From NCBI RefSeq assembly GCF_005080685.1, contig NZ_CP039371.1:1612001-1676000 (forward strand): a stretch of DNA of 64,000 bases, given 5' to 3'. Numbering within the stretch: position 1 is the stretch's first letter; each line of letters begins with the position of its first letter. This stretch comes from Pseudomonas putida. Lineage in GTDB: Bacteria > Pseudomonadota > Gammaproteobacteria > Pseudomonadales > Pseudomonadaceae. The notes below the pieces were generated by a model. It ran no database searches, was not told the DNA's origin, and saw only the letters and a list, made by a program, of their open reading frames with translations. This document shows, piece after piece, positions 45,001 to 53,169 of this stretch. Position numbers and translations under genes: made by a program.

Positions 45001-45801
45001 TCAGGGCCTACGCTTGGCCATATGCCCCAGATAGGCCAGCAACGCATCCAGCTCCTGATCGCTCAACACACCTTCGGCAAACCCCGGCATCCTCGCCTGT
45101 GGCCACTGGCGCAAACTTTGCGGATCACGAATGTACTGGCGCAGATACCCCGGCTGGAAATACTCGGTCGGGTTGTGCGGCACGTTCAAGTCCGGCCCGA
45201 ACTGCGCGTCCCCCGCACCATTGAGCCGGTGGCACACCAGGCAATTTTGCTGGAACAGGGCAAAGCCCTGGCGCACCGCATCGTTGGCCGGCAGGGCAGG
45301 GTCCGGTAGCAGTGCGGGAAAGCGTTGCTCCACAGGCGCCAGGCGGCGAATCGTGGCGATCTGGAAGGGCCATTGCTCGGGCCTGATGGCGCCCGCCTGC
45401 GGGTTGCTCCATACCAGGTAGAACGGCCCGGCGCCGGGCTTGCCAGGCGCCAGCGCAGGCCAGGGGTGGGCGGGGTCTTCGACAGCCAGCCACGCCTGCG
45501 CGGGGCCTTTTTGCAGCAGTGGCCCGGCCGGCATCTCGGCAGCAAAGCCATCCAGTGCCACGGCCTGCAGATGGTCGCCGGCGTTCACGCCATCGAGCAA
45601 CGCTGCCAGCGGCACGGCTCGATACTGCATCGGCCGTTTGTACGACACGTCCTGATCGACGTTGATGTCCTTGGCCTGGGCATGGACCAACAGCGCTTCA
45701 CTGCTCCAGGTGCGCGACGTATCGCCCAGTTCCAGGTGCAATTGCGCGGCATGCAGAGGTAGGCTCAGCAGCAGGGCCAGGAGGGCTAGGCAGTGGCGCA
45801 T
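45001..45801 (-). CDS. Exported c-type cytochrome with N-terminal oxidoreductase-like domain
   Basis: A 266-aa protein: a signal peptide (1-18), an N-terminal domain of about 150 residues with a molybdopterin/sulfite-oxidase-like feel (YRAVPLAALLDGVNAGDHLQ, FYLVWSNPQAGAIRPEQWP), then a cytochrome c domain with heme motif CLVCH and a Met-ligand candidate in ARMPGFAEG. It is periplasmic, probably an electron carrier. The two-domain arrangement is real in sequence; the function of the first domain is unclear. Confidence 0.8.
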   Translation of the reverse strand: MRHCLALLALLLSLPLHAAQLHLELGDTSRTWSSEALLVHAQAKDINVDQDVSYKRPMQYRAVPLAALLDGVNAGDHLQAVALDGFAAEMPAGPLLQKGPAQAWLAVEDPAHPWPALAPGKPGAGPFYLVWSNPQAGAIRPEQWPFQIATIRRLAPVEQRFPALLPDPALPANDAVRQGFALFQQNCLVCHRLNGAGDAQFGPDLNVPHNPTEYFQPGYLRQYIRDPQSLRQWPQARMPGFAEGVLSDQELDALLAYLGHMAKRRP

Positions 45802-45866
45802 GGCAAGACTCCAACCATAGAGGTCGGCAGGTTACCTGCGCACTGCGAACAAGGCCACAGCGTCGA

Positions 45867-45962
45867 TCATCCGAACAGGCGTGTGAGGTTCGGCAGGATC
45901 AGCAGCAGCGTGGTGGCGAACAGAATGAGCCCAGCTTGGCGAACTTTCGATTGTCTGAACAT
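45867..45962 (-). CDS. 31-aa single-helix membrane protein
   Basis: An ORF too short for usual calling: ATG 45962, stop TGA at 45867. It starts MFRQSKVRQ, continues with a hydrophobic AGLILFATTLLLILP helix, and ends NLTRLFG. A basic N-terminus and single helix are typical of real small membrane proteins, and AAGAAGG lies about 9 nt upstream. It could be co-transcribed with the cytochrome gene. No function known. Confidence 0.5.
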   Translation of the reverse strand: MFRQSKVRQAGLILFATTLLLILPNLTRLFG

Positions 45963-46329
45963 GGCGGACCGCCTTCTTGTTGTTATTCCTGAATACCCGG
46001 GGGCTTCCTTGTCGTGCTTCGGGTCGATCGCGGTGGCGTAACGCTAACGCCTGGGCCGCTTGCCTCTTGTAAGTGGATATACAACCAACAGTAGGGTGAA
46101 CATCATCCCTGTTTCAGAACCCTTTGTACTAAGCAGCAACTGCCCTAATATTTCGTGGCTATGAGGCCAATGGCCATCTAGCTGTCATGCTCCGGCTAGA
46201 CAGTTGCAGCCATGCTTGCGTCACCCCGACAAAATGTGACCGTTCGTCAGTGCGGCCTACTTGCTTGTACGTGTCTTTCGCGTCAGTCTCTACAACAGTT
46301 TTCCACACATGTCGTCCAGGACTATCCCT
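45963..46329. other. 367-nt non-coding gap before the amidotransferase gene
   Basis: No coding frame, REP or RNA is recognised. It must contain the promoters of the small protein (minus) and amidotransferase (plus). GCTGTCATGCTCCGGC and CTAGACAGTTGC near 46171-46205 are imperfect dyads of unknown meaning. Confidence 0.4.
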
Positions 46330-47067
46330 ATGTCGTTACGCATCTGCATCCTTGAAACCGATGTCCTGCGACCGGAACTGACCGCGCAGTATCAGGGCTA
46401 CGGAAGGATGTTCGAGCAGCTGTTTTCGCGTCAGCCGATCGCAGCGCAGTTTTTCGTCTACAACGTGATGAACGGGGACTACCCCCCGGACGATGAATCC
46501 TACGATGCTTACCTTGTGACGGGCAGCAAGGCCGATTCGTTCGGTAGCGATCCCTGGATCCAGACCCTCAAGGCCTACCTGCTCAAGCTCTACGAGCGCG
46601 GCGAGAAGTTGCTGGGCGTGTGTTTCGGCCACCAGCTGCTGGCGCTGACCCTCGGCGGCAAGGCCGAGCGCGCCGAGCAGGGCTGGGGTGTGGGCATCCA
46701 CCGCTACTCACTGGCCGCCCATGCGCCGTGGATGGACCCGGAAGTGTCCGAGCTGACCCTGCTCATCAGCCACCAGGATCAGGTCACCGAGCTGCCGGAA
46801 GGCGCCACGGTCATCGCCTCCAGCGATTTCTGCCCGAACGCCGCGTACCACATCCGCGACCAGGTGCTGTGCTTCCAGGGCCACCCGGAGTTCGTCCACG
46901 ACTATTCCCGGGCACTGCTCGATGCGCGTCAGCAGTACCTGGGCGACGAGGTGTACCACAAGGCCATCGCCAGCCTGGCCACCGAGCACCAGGGCGACCT
47001 GGTCGGCGAGTGGATGCTGCGCTTCATCCAGCACCCGATCAGCAAGGCCAACGACAGCGCCGCTTAA
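46330..47067 (+). CDS. Class I glutamine amidotransferase-like protein
   Basis: A 245-aa single-domain GATase with the Cys nucleophile in GVCFGHQLLALTLGG and the His/Glu pair in CFQGHPEFVHDY. Stand-alone members of this type in pseudomonads resemble GMP-synthase glutaminase or gamma-glutamyl hydrolases acting on gamma-glutamyl amines. ATG 46330 yields MSLRICILETD, preferred over an upstream TTG. Partner and substrate unknown. Confidence 0.85.
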   Translation: MSLRICILETDVLRPELTAQYQGYGRMFEQLFSRQPIAAQFFVYNVMNGDYPPDDESYDAYLVTGSKADSFGSDPWIQTLKAYLLKLYERGEKLLGVCFGHQLLALTLGGKAERAEQGWGVGIHRYSLAAHAPWMDPEVSELTLLISHQDQVTELPEGATVIASSDFCPNAAYHIRDQVLCFQGHPEFVHDYSRALLDARQQYLGDEVYHKAIASLATEHQGDLVGEWMLRFIQHPISKANDSAA

Positions 47068-47069
47068 TG

Positions 47070-47170
47070 GCCGGGGGCTGCTTCGCAGCCCACCCATCGC
47101 GGCGACAGGGATCGCGCGATCATCTGTAGGAGCGGCCTTGTGCCGCGATGGGCCGCAAAGCGGCCCCGGC
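47070..47170. repeat. REP-type inverted pair (GCGGCxxAAGGCCGC subtype)
   Basis: GCCGGGGGCTGCTTCGCAGC...CCATCGCGGC and AGCGGCCTTGTGCCGCGATG...GCCCCGGC. The left half looks partly eroded compared with other pairs. Confidence 0.75.
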
Positions 47171-47173
47171 GAT

Positions 47174-48145
47174 CTACAGCCAACCCGACCGCTTGAAGCT
47201 CGCATACAGCCCCGCGCACCCCAGGCCAATGACCCCCAGCACGGTGAAATACCCATAGTGCCAGCCCAGCTCGGGCATGTTCTGGAAGTTCATCCCATAG
47301 ATCCCGGCAATCGCCGTGGGGAAGGCCAGGATCGCGGCCCAGGCTGCGAACTTGCGCTGCACGATGCTCTGCCGTGATGCCTCCAGCAGCATGCCGATCT
47401 CGATGGTCTGGCTGGCGATGTCGCGGATGCTCGCCAGGTCTTCCATCTGCCGCGTGACGTGGATCTGCACATCGCGAAAATACGGGCGCATGTTCTTGTC
47501 GATGAACGGAAAGCTCAGGCGCTGCAGTTCTTCGCTCACCTCGACCATCGGCGCCACGTAGCGGCGCAGGCGCAGGATGTCGCGTCGCAGGCTGTGCAGG
47601 CGCTGGATGTCTTCTTCCTGGAGGGAGTTGCTGAGCACGCTCTGCTCCAGCTCCTCGATCTCGCCATGAATGGCTTCGCTGACCGGCTGGTAGTTCTCGG
47701 TGACGAAGTCGAGCAGGGCGTAGAGCACGAAGTCCTCGCCGTGCTCGAGCAGCAATGGCCGCGCCTCGCAGCGCTGGCGCACCAGGGCGTAGGACTTGGA
47801 GTGGCCGTTGCGGCAGGTGATGATGTAGCCGTTGCCGGCGAAGATATGGGTTTCGATGAATTCCAGCCGACCTTCGTGGCGCACCGGTGAATAGGTGACG
47901 ATGAACAGTGCGTCGCCGAAGGTTTCCAGCTTGGGTCGGCTGTGCTTTTCCAGGGCGTCCTCGATGGCCAGTTCGTGGAGGTGGAACTGGCATTGCAGAT
48001 TGGCCAGTTCCTCGGCGTTGGGTTCTTCCAGGCCGATCCATACGAAGTGCCCGGGCTTGCTCGCCCACTCGCTGCCTTCATCGATGCTGATGTTGGTGAC
48101 TTTCCTGCCGGCGCTGTACACCGCCGCTGCGACGACTCGACCCAT
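47174..48145 (-). CDS. corA: CorA-family magnesium/cobalt transporter
   Basis: A 323-aa CorA: a large N-terminal cytoplasmic domain, a long helix, then two C-terminal membrane segments bracketing the signature YGMNFQNMPEL and the ending KRSGWL. CorA channels import Mg2+ as pentamers. The call is firm at family level; some members (ZntB-like) export zinc, but the GMN with MPEL favours CorA. Confidence 0.93.
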   Translation of the reverse strand: MGRVVAAAVYSAGRKVTNISIDEGSEWASKPGHFVWIGLEEPNAEELANLQCQFHLHELAIEDALEKHSRPKLETFGDALFIVTYSPVRHEGRLEFIETHIFAGNGYIITCRNGHSKSYALVRQRCEARPLLLEHGEDFVLYALLDFVTENYQPVSEAIHGEIEELEQSVLSNSLQEEDIQRLHSLRRDILRLRRYVAPMVEVSEELQRLSFPFIDKNMRPYFRDVQIHVTRQMEDLASIRDIASQTIEIGMLLEASRQSIVQRKFAAWAAILAFPTAIAGIYGMNFQNMPELGWHYGYFTVLGVIGLGCAGLYASFKRSGWL

Positions 48146-48208
48146 GGTTGTCCGCTTATTCGGTTGAACACGCCCTACAGCTTGGTCGGTTCGCGGCGCG
48201 AGGGCAAC

Positions 48209-48931
48209 TCAGCGCGGGTTGGCCAGCTCGCTTTCCATGCGTTCGATGCTCTGTTGCATCTGCGCGCGGCATTGTTCGATCAGCGCCGGGATGTCTTGCT
48301 GGGTCATGCCAGCCGTGCTGATCGGTGGCAACGAGCGCACGATCACCGTGCGCCGGCGCCAGCTGTTCAGGCTCAGGCGCCGGGCATAGCGGCTGACGCA
48401 CACCGGCACGATCGGCACGCCGGCGGCGATGGCCATGTGAAACGCGCCTTTCTTGAATGCCAGCAGTTGCACGCTGCGGTTGCGCGTGCCTTCCGGAAAG
48501 ATCCAGATCGAGGTGTCGTCGCGCAGGATTCGCGTGGTCAGCTGCAGCGCCTTGCGGGCCTGGTAGGCGTTGCTGCGATCCACCAGCACGTTGCCGCCGA
48601 GCCAGAACAGCTGGCCGAACAGCGGGATCCAGCCCAGGCTCTTCTTGCCGATGGCGACGGTGCGTTGGGGTACCACGTGACCGAGCACGAACAGGTCGAA
48701 ATTGGACTGGTGGTTGGCGATGATCACGCAGCCGGGCGGCTGGTCCCACAACGGGCCGACCTCGGCCTTGACCCGCAGGCGCATGAGCCAGGTTGCCGGC
48801 AGGCTGTAGAGGCGGGCGAAGAGGCGGCTGTTGTCAGGGTTGAAAGGGCGGCACAGACCGATCAGCAGGCCGACGACGCCCACCAGCAGAAAATGTACGG
48901 CCAGCAGGAACATGCGAAGCGAATAAAGCAT
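48209..48931 (-). CDS. plsC: 1-acyl-sn-glycerol-3-phosphate acyltransferase (PlsC family)
   Basis: It acylates lysophosphatidic acid to phosphatidic acid at the inner membrane. The 240-aa protein has an N-terminal hydrophobic region (FLLAVHFLLVGVVGLLIGL) and PlsC motifs NHQSNFD (catalytic His/Asp), SIWIFPEGTRNRS and GVPIVPVCV. ATG 48931 preferred to GTG 48943. It is on the same strand as corA with a short gap. Pseudomonas has several plsC paralogues. Confidence 0.9.
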   Translation of the reverse strand: MLYSLRMFLLAVHFLLVGVVGLLIGLCRPFNPDNSRLFARLYSLPATWLMRLRVKAEVGPLWDQPPGCVIIANHQSNFDLFVLGHVVPQRTVAIGKKSLGWIPLFGQLFWLGGNVLVDRSNAYQARKALQLTTRILRDDTSIWIFPEGTRNRSVQLLAFKKGAFHMAIAAGVPIVPVCVSRYARRLSLNSWRRRTVIVRSLPPISTAGMTQQDIPALIEQCRAQMQQSIERMESELANPR

Positions 48932-49021
48932 GATACGACTCACACCAGACAGTCGCGGTGCAGTGTACGACTGTGCACTGTCTGGGGCAAACCTTGCGTC
49001 CGGGGCAGTACAGAGCGGCCT

Positions 49022-49135
49022 TGTGGGAGCGGCCTTGCGCCGCGATGGGCTGCGCAGCAGCCCCGGCTATCTACCGTGTTGCCGAGATATTGGGGCCGCT
49101 GCGCGCCCCATCGCGGCGCTAGGCCGCTCCTACAC
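49022..49135. repeat. Inverted REP pair (GCGGCCTTGCGCCGC subtype)
   Basis: TGTGGGAGCGGCCTTGCGCC...ATGGGC, and GCCCCATCGCGGCGCTAGGC...CTCCTACA, facing outward; both halves also carry small GC stems (CTGCGCAGCAG). Confidence 0.85.
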
Positions 49136-49176
49136 GGGGATCGTGGCAAGTCCAGGGGAATCGCGGTGGCCAGGTT

Positions 49177-49866
49177 TCAGCCCGTGTATTCCTGGTCCCG
49201 AATGATCGCGTCGTCCAGCTCGTCGAGCAATGCCTTGCGCACCTTCAGCTTGGTGTTCTTGTGCGCCAGCATGTTCAGTTTCTTCAGCTCGCGCGCGGCG
49301 GCCAGGGCGGTTTCATGCAGTTGCTCGGCTGGCACCACGCGGTCGAGGAAGCCGGCTTGCACCGCCGCCTGTGGGTCGAACACCTCGGCATTGTTCACCG
49401 AACGCTGGAAGGCCGCGCGGCCCAGACGATCACGCGCCAGGGCGATGCCGGCGTAATGCATGGTCATGCCGATCTGCACTTCGTTCAGGCAGATCTTGTA
49501 CGGCCCCTCGACGCCGATGCGGTAGTCCGCCGACAAGAGCAGGAAGGCCCCCTTGGCCACGGCATTGCCCGGGCAGGCGACCACCACCGGGAACGGGTGC
49601 GACAGCAGGCGGCGCGCCAGGGTGGAGCCGGCGGTCACCAGCCCGACCGCTTCCTTGGGGCCGCTGGTCATTACCTTGAGGTCGTAGCCGCCGGAGAGAA
49701 TGCCGGGCTGGCCGGTGATGATCACCACCGCACGTTCCTGCACGGCGCGGTCGAGCGCGGCATTGAAGGCGATGATCAGGTCTGGCGAGATGGCGTTGAC
49801 CTTGCCGTTGTTCAGGGTCAGGGTGGCGATGCCATCTTCGGCGTGGTAGGTAATCAGCTCGCTCAT
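49177..49866 (-). CDS. Crotonase/enoyl-CoA hydratase family protein
   Basis: A 229-aa crotonase-fold protein: ATLTLNNGKVNAISPDL at the start, then GILSGGYDLKVM (oxyanion region), AKGAFLLLSADYRIG and a C-terminal helix region. Members hydrate or isomerise acyl-CoAs. The glutamate pair of true hydratases is not obvious, so the reaction is unsettled. AAAGGA precedes the ATG. Confidence 0.88.
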   Translation of the reverse strand: MSELITYHAEDGIATLTLNNGKVNAISPDLIIAFNAALDRAVQERAVVIITGQPGILSGGYDLKVMTSGPKEAVGLVTAGSTLARRLLSHPFPVVVACPGNAVAKGAFLLLSADYRIGVEGPYKICLNEVQIGMTMHYAGIALARDRLGRAAFQRSVNNAEVFDPQAAVQAGFLDRVVPAEQLHETALAAARELKKLNMLAHKNTKLKVRKALLDELDDAIIRDQEYTG

Positions 49867-50097
49867 GACAGAGTCCTTTGGGTGGCGACGTTGCGTGGTC
49901 CCGACGTTACCCAGCGCTGCGAGCCAGGTAAAGCGGCAAGGTTGACTGGCCAGTCAGCGTTTGGGCTGCATGCCTTGACGCGTCGGGGCAGGGCATTTGC
50001 CGTTGGTAAAAGCGCAGGCTTGATTGGCAGCTTTGCCCTGATAACCCCATGTTTTTGTAGGGTTGGCTTAAACACATGAAATTTCTGAAAAAAATGC

Positions 50098-50126
50098 TTG
50101 CCAAGTGAAAGGTGTTCCACTAAATT
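50098..50126 (+). promoter_or_regulatory. Sigma-70 promoter of tRNA-Ser
   Basis: TTGCCA (50098-50103), 17-bp spacer, TAAATT (50121-50126), followed by a GC-rich discriminator (AGCGCGCC), as usual for stringently controlled tRNA promoters. It ends 38 nt upstream of the tRNA. Confidence 0.75.
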
Positions 50127-50164
50127 AGCGCGCCTCGACAGGCTGAACAGCTTGAAGAGAAAAC

Positions 50165-50254
50165 GGTGAAGTGTCCGAGTGGTCGAAGGAGCACGCCTGG
50201 AAAGTGTGTATACGAGAAATCGTATCAAGGGTTCAAATCCCTTCTTCACCGCCA
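50165..50254 (+). tRNA. tRNA-Ser (anticodon GGA)
   Basis: A 90-nt class II tRNA with encoded CCA. The acceptor GGTGAAG pairs with CTTCACC; the anticodon arm CACGC/GTGTG encloses loop CTGGAAA with GGA at 50199-50201; there is a long variable arm (TATACGA..TCGTATC) and a T arm AAGGGTTCAAATCCCTT. It reads UCC/UCU. A terminator follows 8 nt later. Confidence 0.97.
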
Positions 50255-50261
50255 CATTCCG

Positions 50262-50296
50262 AAAAGCCCCCGTGCTCAAAAGCGCGGGGGCTTTTT
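50262..50296 (+). terminator. Rho-independent terminator of tRNA-Ser
   Basis: AAAAGCCCCCG and CGGGGGCTTTT form the stem, ending in TTTTT. Confidence 0.92.
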
Positions 50297-50316
50297 GCTT
50301 TTGTGGGGCTTGTGCA

Positions 50317-50396
50317 GGCCCTATCGCCGGCAAGCCGGCTCCTACGGGTTATGCCGAGCTCGCTGTAGGAGCCGGCTTGCCGGCGATAGGGCCGCG
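50317..50396. repeat. Inverted REP pair (GCCGGCAAGCCGGC core)
   Basis: GGCCCTATCGCCGGCAAGCC... and its exact mirror ...GGCTTGCCGGCGATAGGGCC with a spacer of about 25 nt. Confidence 0.9.
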
Positions 50397-50415
50397 AAGC
50401 GGCCCGACCTGCCCC

Positions 50416-52551
50416 TCAGAACTCCACCGAAGCCGACAACCGCGCCGTCCGCGGCGCCCCCTGGAACAGGTAGTTGTCCCCCAGGTAATCGCCCACGTCG
50501 CGCCAGTAGCGCTTGTCGAACAGGTTGTCCACGGTCAGCCGCAGCGTCGTGTCATACCCAGCGATCCGCGTCCGGTAGCGGCTGCCGACATCGAACACGG
50601 TATACCCGCCCACCTCGACGTTACCCGCCTGGCTCGCGTACTTGCTGGCGCTGTAGCGGGCCCCGGCAAGCAAGGCCAGGCCCGGCACCGGCAGGCTGTA
50701 GTCGGCTTGTACCGCCGCCCGCAGGCGCGGCACGTTGATCGCCTGATGCCCTTCGTAGTCCTCGGTGCCGCTGTTCTTCACCCGCGCGCGAATCGCCGCG
50801 GCGCTGGCCTGCACCTGCAGTTTCGAGGTCAGCCAGCCGCTGGCGCCCAGCTCCAGACCGATGTTCTTCTGCTGGCCCTGCTGCACATAGACGAAGTCAC
50901 TGCCTTGCGGCTTGGCGTACTGGTACGCCTGGCGGATCTGGAACAGCGCGGCACTGAAGCTCATGCCCTGCCAATCGCGCTTGATGCCCAGCTCCAACTG
51001 GTGCGACAACGTCGGGGCGAGGATTTCACTGGCGTTGGTGGCGTACCACGGCGCCGTGCCGCCGGCCGACAGGCCCTTGGCATAGCTGGCGTAGAGCGTG
51101 GTGTCCGGGCGTGGCGTGTAGATCAGCGCGGCATTGGGCAGCAGTTGGTACTGCTGGGTATGGCGCCCGGCGTTGCCGTCCTCGTCCCAGGTGCGTTCGT
51201 CCAGGCGTACTTCGCGGGCACCGACCAGGGCCTGCCATTGGTCGTTGAAGGTGATGCGGTCGCTGGCGAACAGCCCGTACTGTCGGCTGTCCAGGCGTCG
51301 CTCGCTGCTGCCGATGGGGTTGCTGGAAGGTTCCAGGTTCGGCGCGCCGGTGTAGAGGTTGCCGCTGCCTATCAGCTCGTTGTAATAAGGCCGCTGATCC
51401 AGGGTGCGGCGCTGGGCACTGGTGCCGAGGGTCAATGCGTGTGCAACGCCCATGGCATCGAAGCGGCCATCGAGGGTGGCCTGGACCTCGTCGGTTCGGC
51501 GGGTGTCGTCAGGGCTGCGGAAATCGTAGATGTCGTAGTCACCTTCCGGGCTGAAATGCGACTGCCAGCCGCTTTCGCTGCCCCAGGCAAACGAGCTGTA
51601 GTCGTCGATCACCACCTGGCTGCGCGAGGCGCTCAGCGTGCCGCTCCAGGTGTCGTTGAAGCGGTACAGGAAGCGCCCGCCAAGGTTCAGCGAATCGTTC
51701 TGCACCGGTTTTGCCCAGTGCTGGTAGGCCAGGCGGTCGTCTGGGTCGATGCCATGCGGTACTTCGCTGCCGCCCAGCAATTGGTAGCCCGGCACCGAGC
51801 GTTGTTCGCGGTGCTGGTACTCGGCGTCCAGCTGCAGGGTGGCGTCGGGGTTGATCTGCCAGTCGAAGGCCAACGAGGCGAAATCACGCTTGCCATCGGC
51901 ATGGTCGACGTAGGAACGGATGTCTTCGTGGGCGAGGTTGACCCGCAGGCCGAACTGTCGCTCGCTGCCGAACCAGCCGCCGAGGTCGGTGGCCAGGTAG
52001 CGCTCGCCTTGTTCGTTGGTCGATACCGTCACACTGCGCACGTCGGCAGCGCGCTTAGTCACGTAGTCGATCAGCCCGCCGGGTTCCGACACGCCGTTCT
52101 GCAAGCCTGACAGCCCCTTGAGCAACTCGACCTGCTGCTTGTTCTCCAGTGCCACGTTCTGCTCGCCGACGATGGTCCGGCCATTGATCCGGTAGCTGCT
52201 GGCGGCGTTCAACTCGAAGCCGCGTACGTTGAAGTTTTCGTAGTAGCCGATCGGGGCGTAGCTTTCGCCGACCGAGGCATCGCTCTGCAAGACCTCGCTG
52301 AGCAGGCGGACCTGGCGGTCCTTGAGCAGTTGCTCGCCGAACACGCTGATCGAAGCCGGTGTGTCGAGCAGTGGCGCTGGCTGAAAGCCACCCACTGATG
52401 CCTGCTGCACTTGGTAGCCATCGTCGACGGCGCTGCCTTGGACCTCGATGGGCGCCAACTGCACGCTGTCTTCGGCCAAACCATGGGGGCTGTGCAGGGC
52501 CAGGCCCAGGCTGAGCAGGCTCAGGGGCAGGCGGGGGCGATGCAGGGGCAT
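50416..52551 (-). CDS. TonB-dependent siderophore receptor
   Basis: A 711-aa outer membrane receptor: signal peptide (about 1-26, ending HGLA), directly followed by the plug (PASISVFGEQLLKDRQVRLL, VRGFELNAASSYRINGR, QVELLKGLSGLQNGVSEPGG) and a 22-strand barrel ending in DNLFDKRYW and a terminal aromatic SVEF. No N-terminal signalling domain, so it is not a FecA-type transducer. It has no visible Fur box in the REP-filled gap upstream. The ligand is probably a ferric siderophore, but specificity cannot be read. Confidence 0.92.
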   Translation of the reverse strand: MPLHRPRLPLSLLSLGLALHSPHGLAEDSVQLAPIEVQGSAVDDGYQVQQASVGGFQPAPLLDTPASISVFGEQLLKDRQVRLLSEVLQSDASVGESYAPIGYYENFNVRGFELNAASSYRINGRTIVGEQNVALENKQQVELLKGLSGLQNGVSEPGGLIDYVTKRAADVRSVTVSTNEQGERYLATDLGGWFGSERQFGLRVNLAHEDIRSYVDHADGKRDFASLAFDWQINPDATLQLDAEYQHREQRSVPGYQLLGGSEVPHGIDPDDRLAYQHWAKPVQNDSLNLGGRFLYRFNDTWSGTLSASRSQVVIDDYSSFAWGSESGWQSHFSPEGDYDIYDFRSPDDTRRTDEVQATLDGRFDAMGVAHALTLGTSAQRRTLDQRPYYNELIGSGNLYTGAPNLEPSSNPIGSSERRLDSRQYGLFASDRITFNDQWQALVGAREVRLDERTWDEDGNAGRHTQQYQLLPNAALIYTPRPDTTLYASYAKGLSAGGTAPWYATNASEILAPTLSHQLELGIKRDWQGMSFSAALFQIRQAYQYAKPQGSDFVYVQQGQQKNIGLELGASGWLTSKLQVQASAAAIRARVKNSGTEDYEGHQAINVPRLRAAVQADYSLPVPGLALLAGARYSASKYASQAGNVEVGGYTVFDVGSRYRTRIAGYDTTLRLTVDNLFDKRYWRDVGDYLGDNYLFQGAPRTARLSASVEF

Positions 52552-52578
52552 GCGGTGGAGCTCCTAGGCGGGATATCG

Positions 52579-52680
52579 CGCCGGCCCCTTCGCGGGTAAA
52601 CCCGCTCCTACAGGCATACCCGCGCCCTGAAGAGCGGTGGTGATTCTGTAGGAGCGGGTTTACCCGCGAAGAGGCCGGCG
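52579..52680. repeat. Inverted REP pair (GCGGGTAAACCCGC core)
   Basis: GCCGGCCCCTTCGCGGGTAA... mirrored by ...TTTACCCGCGAAGAGGCCGGC, in the short gap between two same-strand genes. Confidence 0.88.
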
Positions 52681-52724
52681 CAGACAAAAGGCGCCCATCT
52701 TATCAGGCGCCCCCACAAAGGCTC

Positions 52725-53099
52725 CTACAGCCCAGGCCGCTGCCGCTGCCGCCAGGTGTCGTCGATCTTCGACCAGGTCTTGCCATCGGTGCTGGCCATC
52801 AGCTTGCGCCCATCCTTGAACGTTGCCAAAAAGGTCGCTTCCTCCTTCTGCCCACCCAGCCACAAACCCGCCAGCAACCCCAGTGGCCCTGCCACCAGTG
52901 CCCCGGCCATGCCCCAGCCCAGGGCCGTGCCCAGGCTGCGGTTGGTCTCCAGGCTGGCCAGGCGCAGATCGCTGACCCGGGCCAGGGAAATGCGCTCGCC
53001 CGGCGAGGGGCTGCGCAGGGTCTTGAGGGTCAGTGATCCGTTGCGAAACTCACCTTCACCCTGCAAGAAATCGCCAGATTGCACTGTGAGCCTGGTCAT
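52725..53099 (-). CDS. Hypothetical protein with glycine-zipper membrane segment
   Basis: A 124-aa protein: an N-terminal beta-rich region (LTVQSGDFLQGEGEFRNGSL), a Gly/Ala-rich hydrophobic stretch (ALGWGMAGALVAGPLGLLAG) and a C-terminal beta region (ATFLATFKDGRKLMASTDGK). It may sit in the inner membrane. No recognised family. It lies upstream of the TonB receptor gene on the same strand, across a REP pair. Confidence 0.75.
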   Translation of the reverse strand: MTRLTVQSGDFLQGEGEFRNGSLTLKTLRSPSPGERISLARVSDLRLASLETNRSLGTALGWGMAGALVAGPLGLLAGLWLGGQKEEATFLATFKDGRKLMASTDGKTWSKIDDTWRQRQRPGL

Positions 53100-53169
53100 C
53101 GTTCGTCCCCTCGGAGAGCGGCTGTCGGCTAGCGCCTACTGAGCTCCGCGAGGCCAGGCAAGTCAACCG

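Noticed and set aside
50165..50296. Genomic island integrated at tRNA-Ser
   Set aside because: No integrase nearby and no repeat of the tRNA 3' end within the window; downstream genes look like core chromosome.
50179..52110. 643-aa + strand frame covering tRNA-Ser and the TonB receptor gene
   Set aside because: It runs through the tRNA and lies opposite a full receptor with signal peptide and plug motifs.
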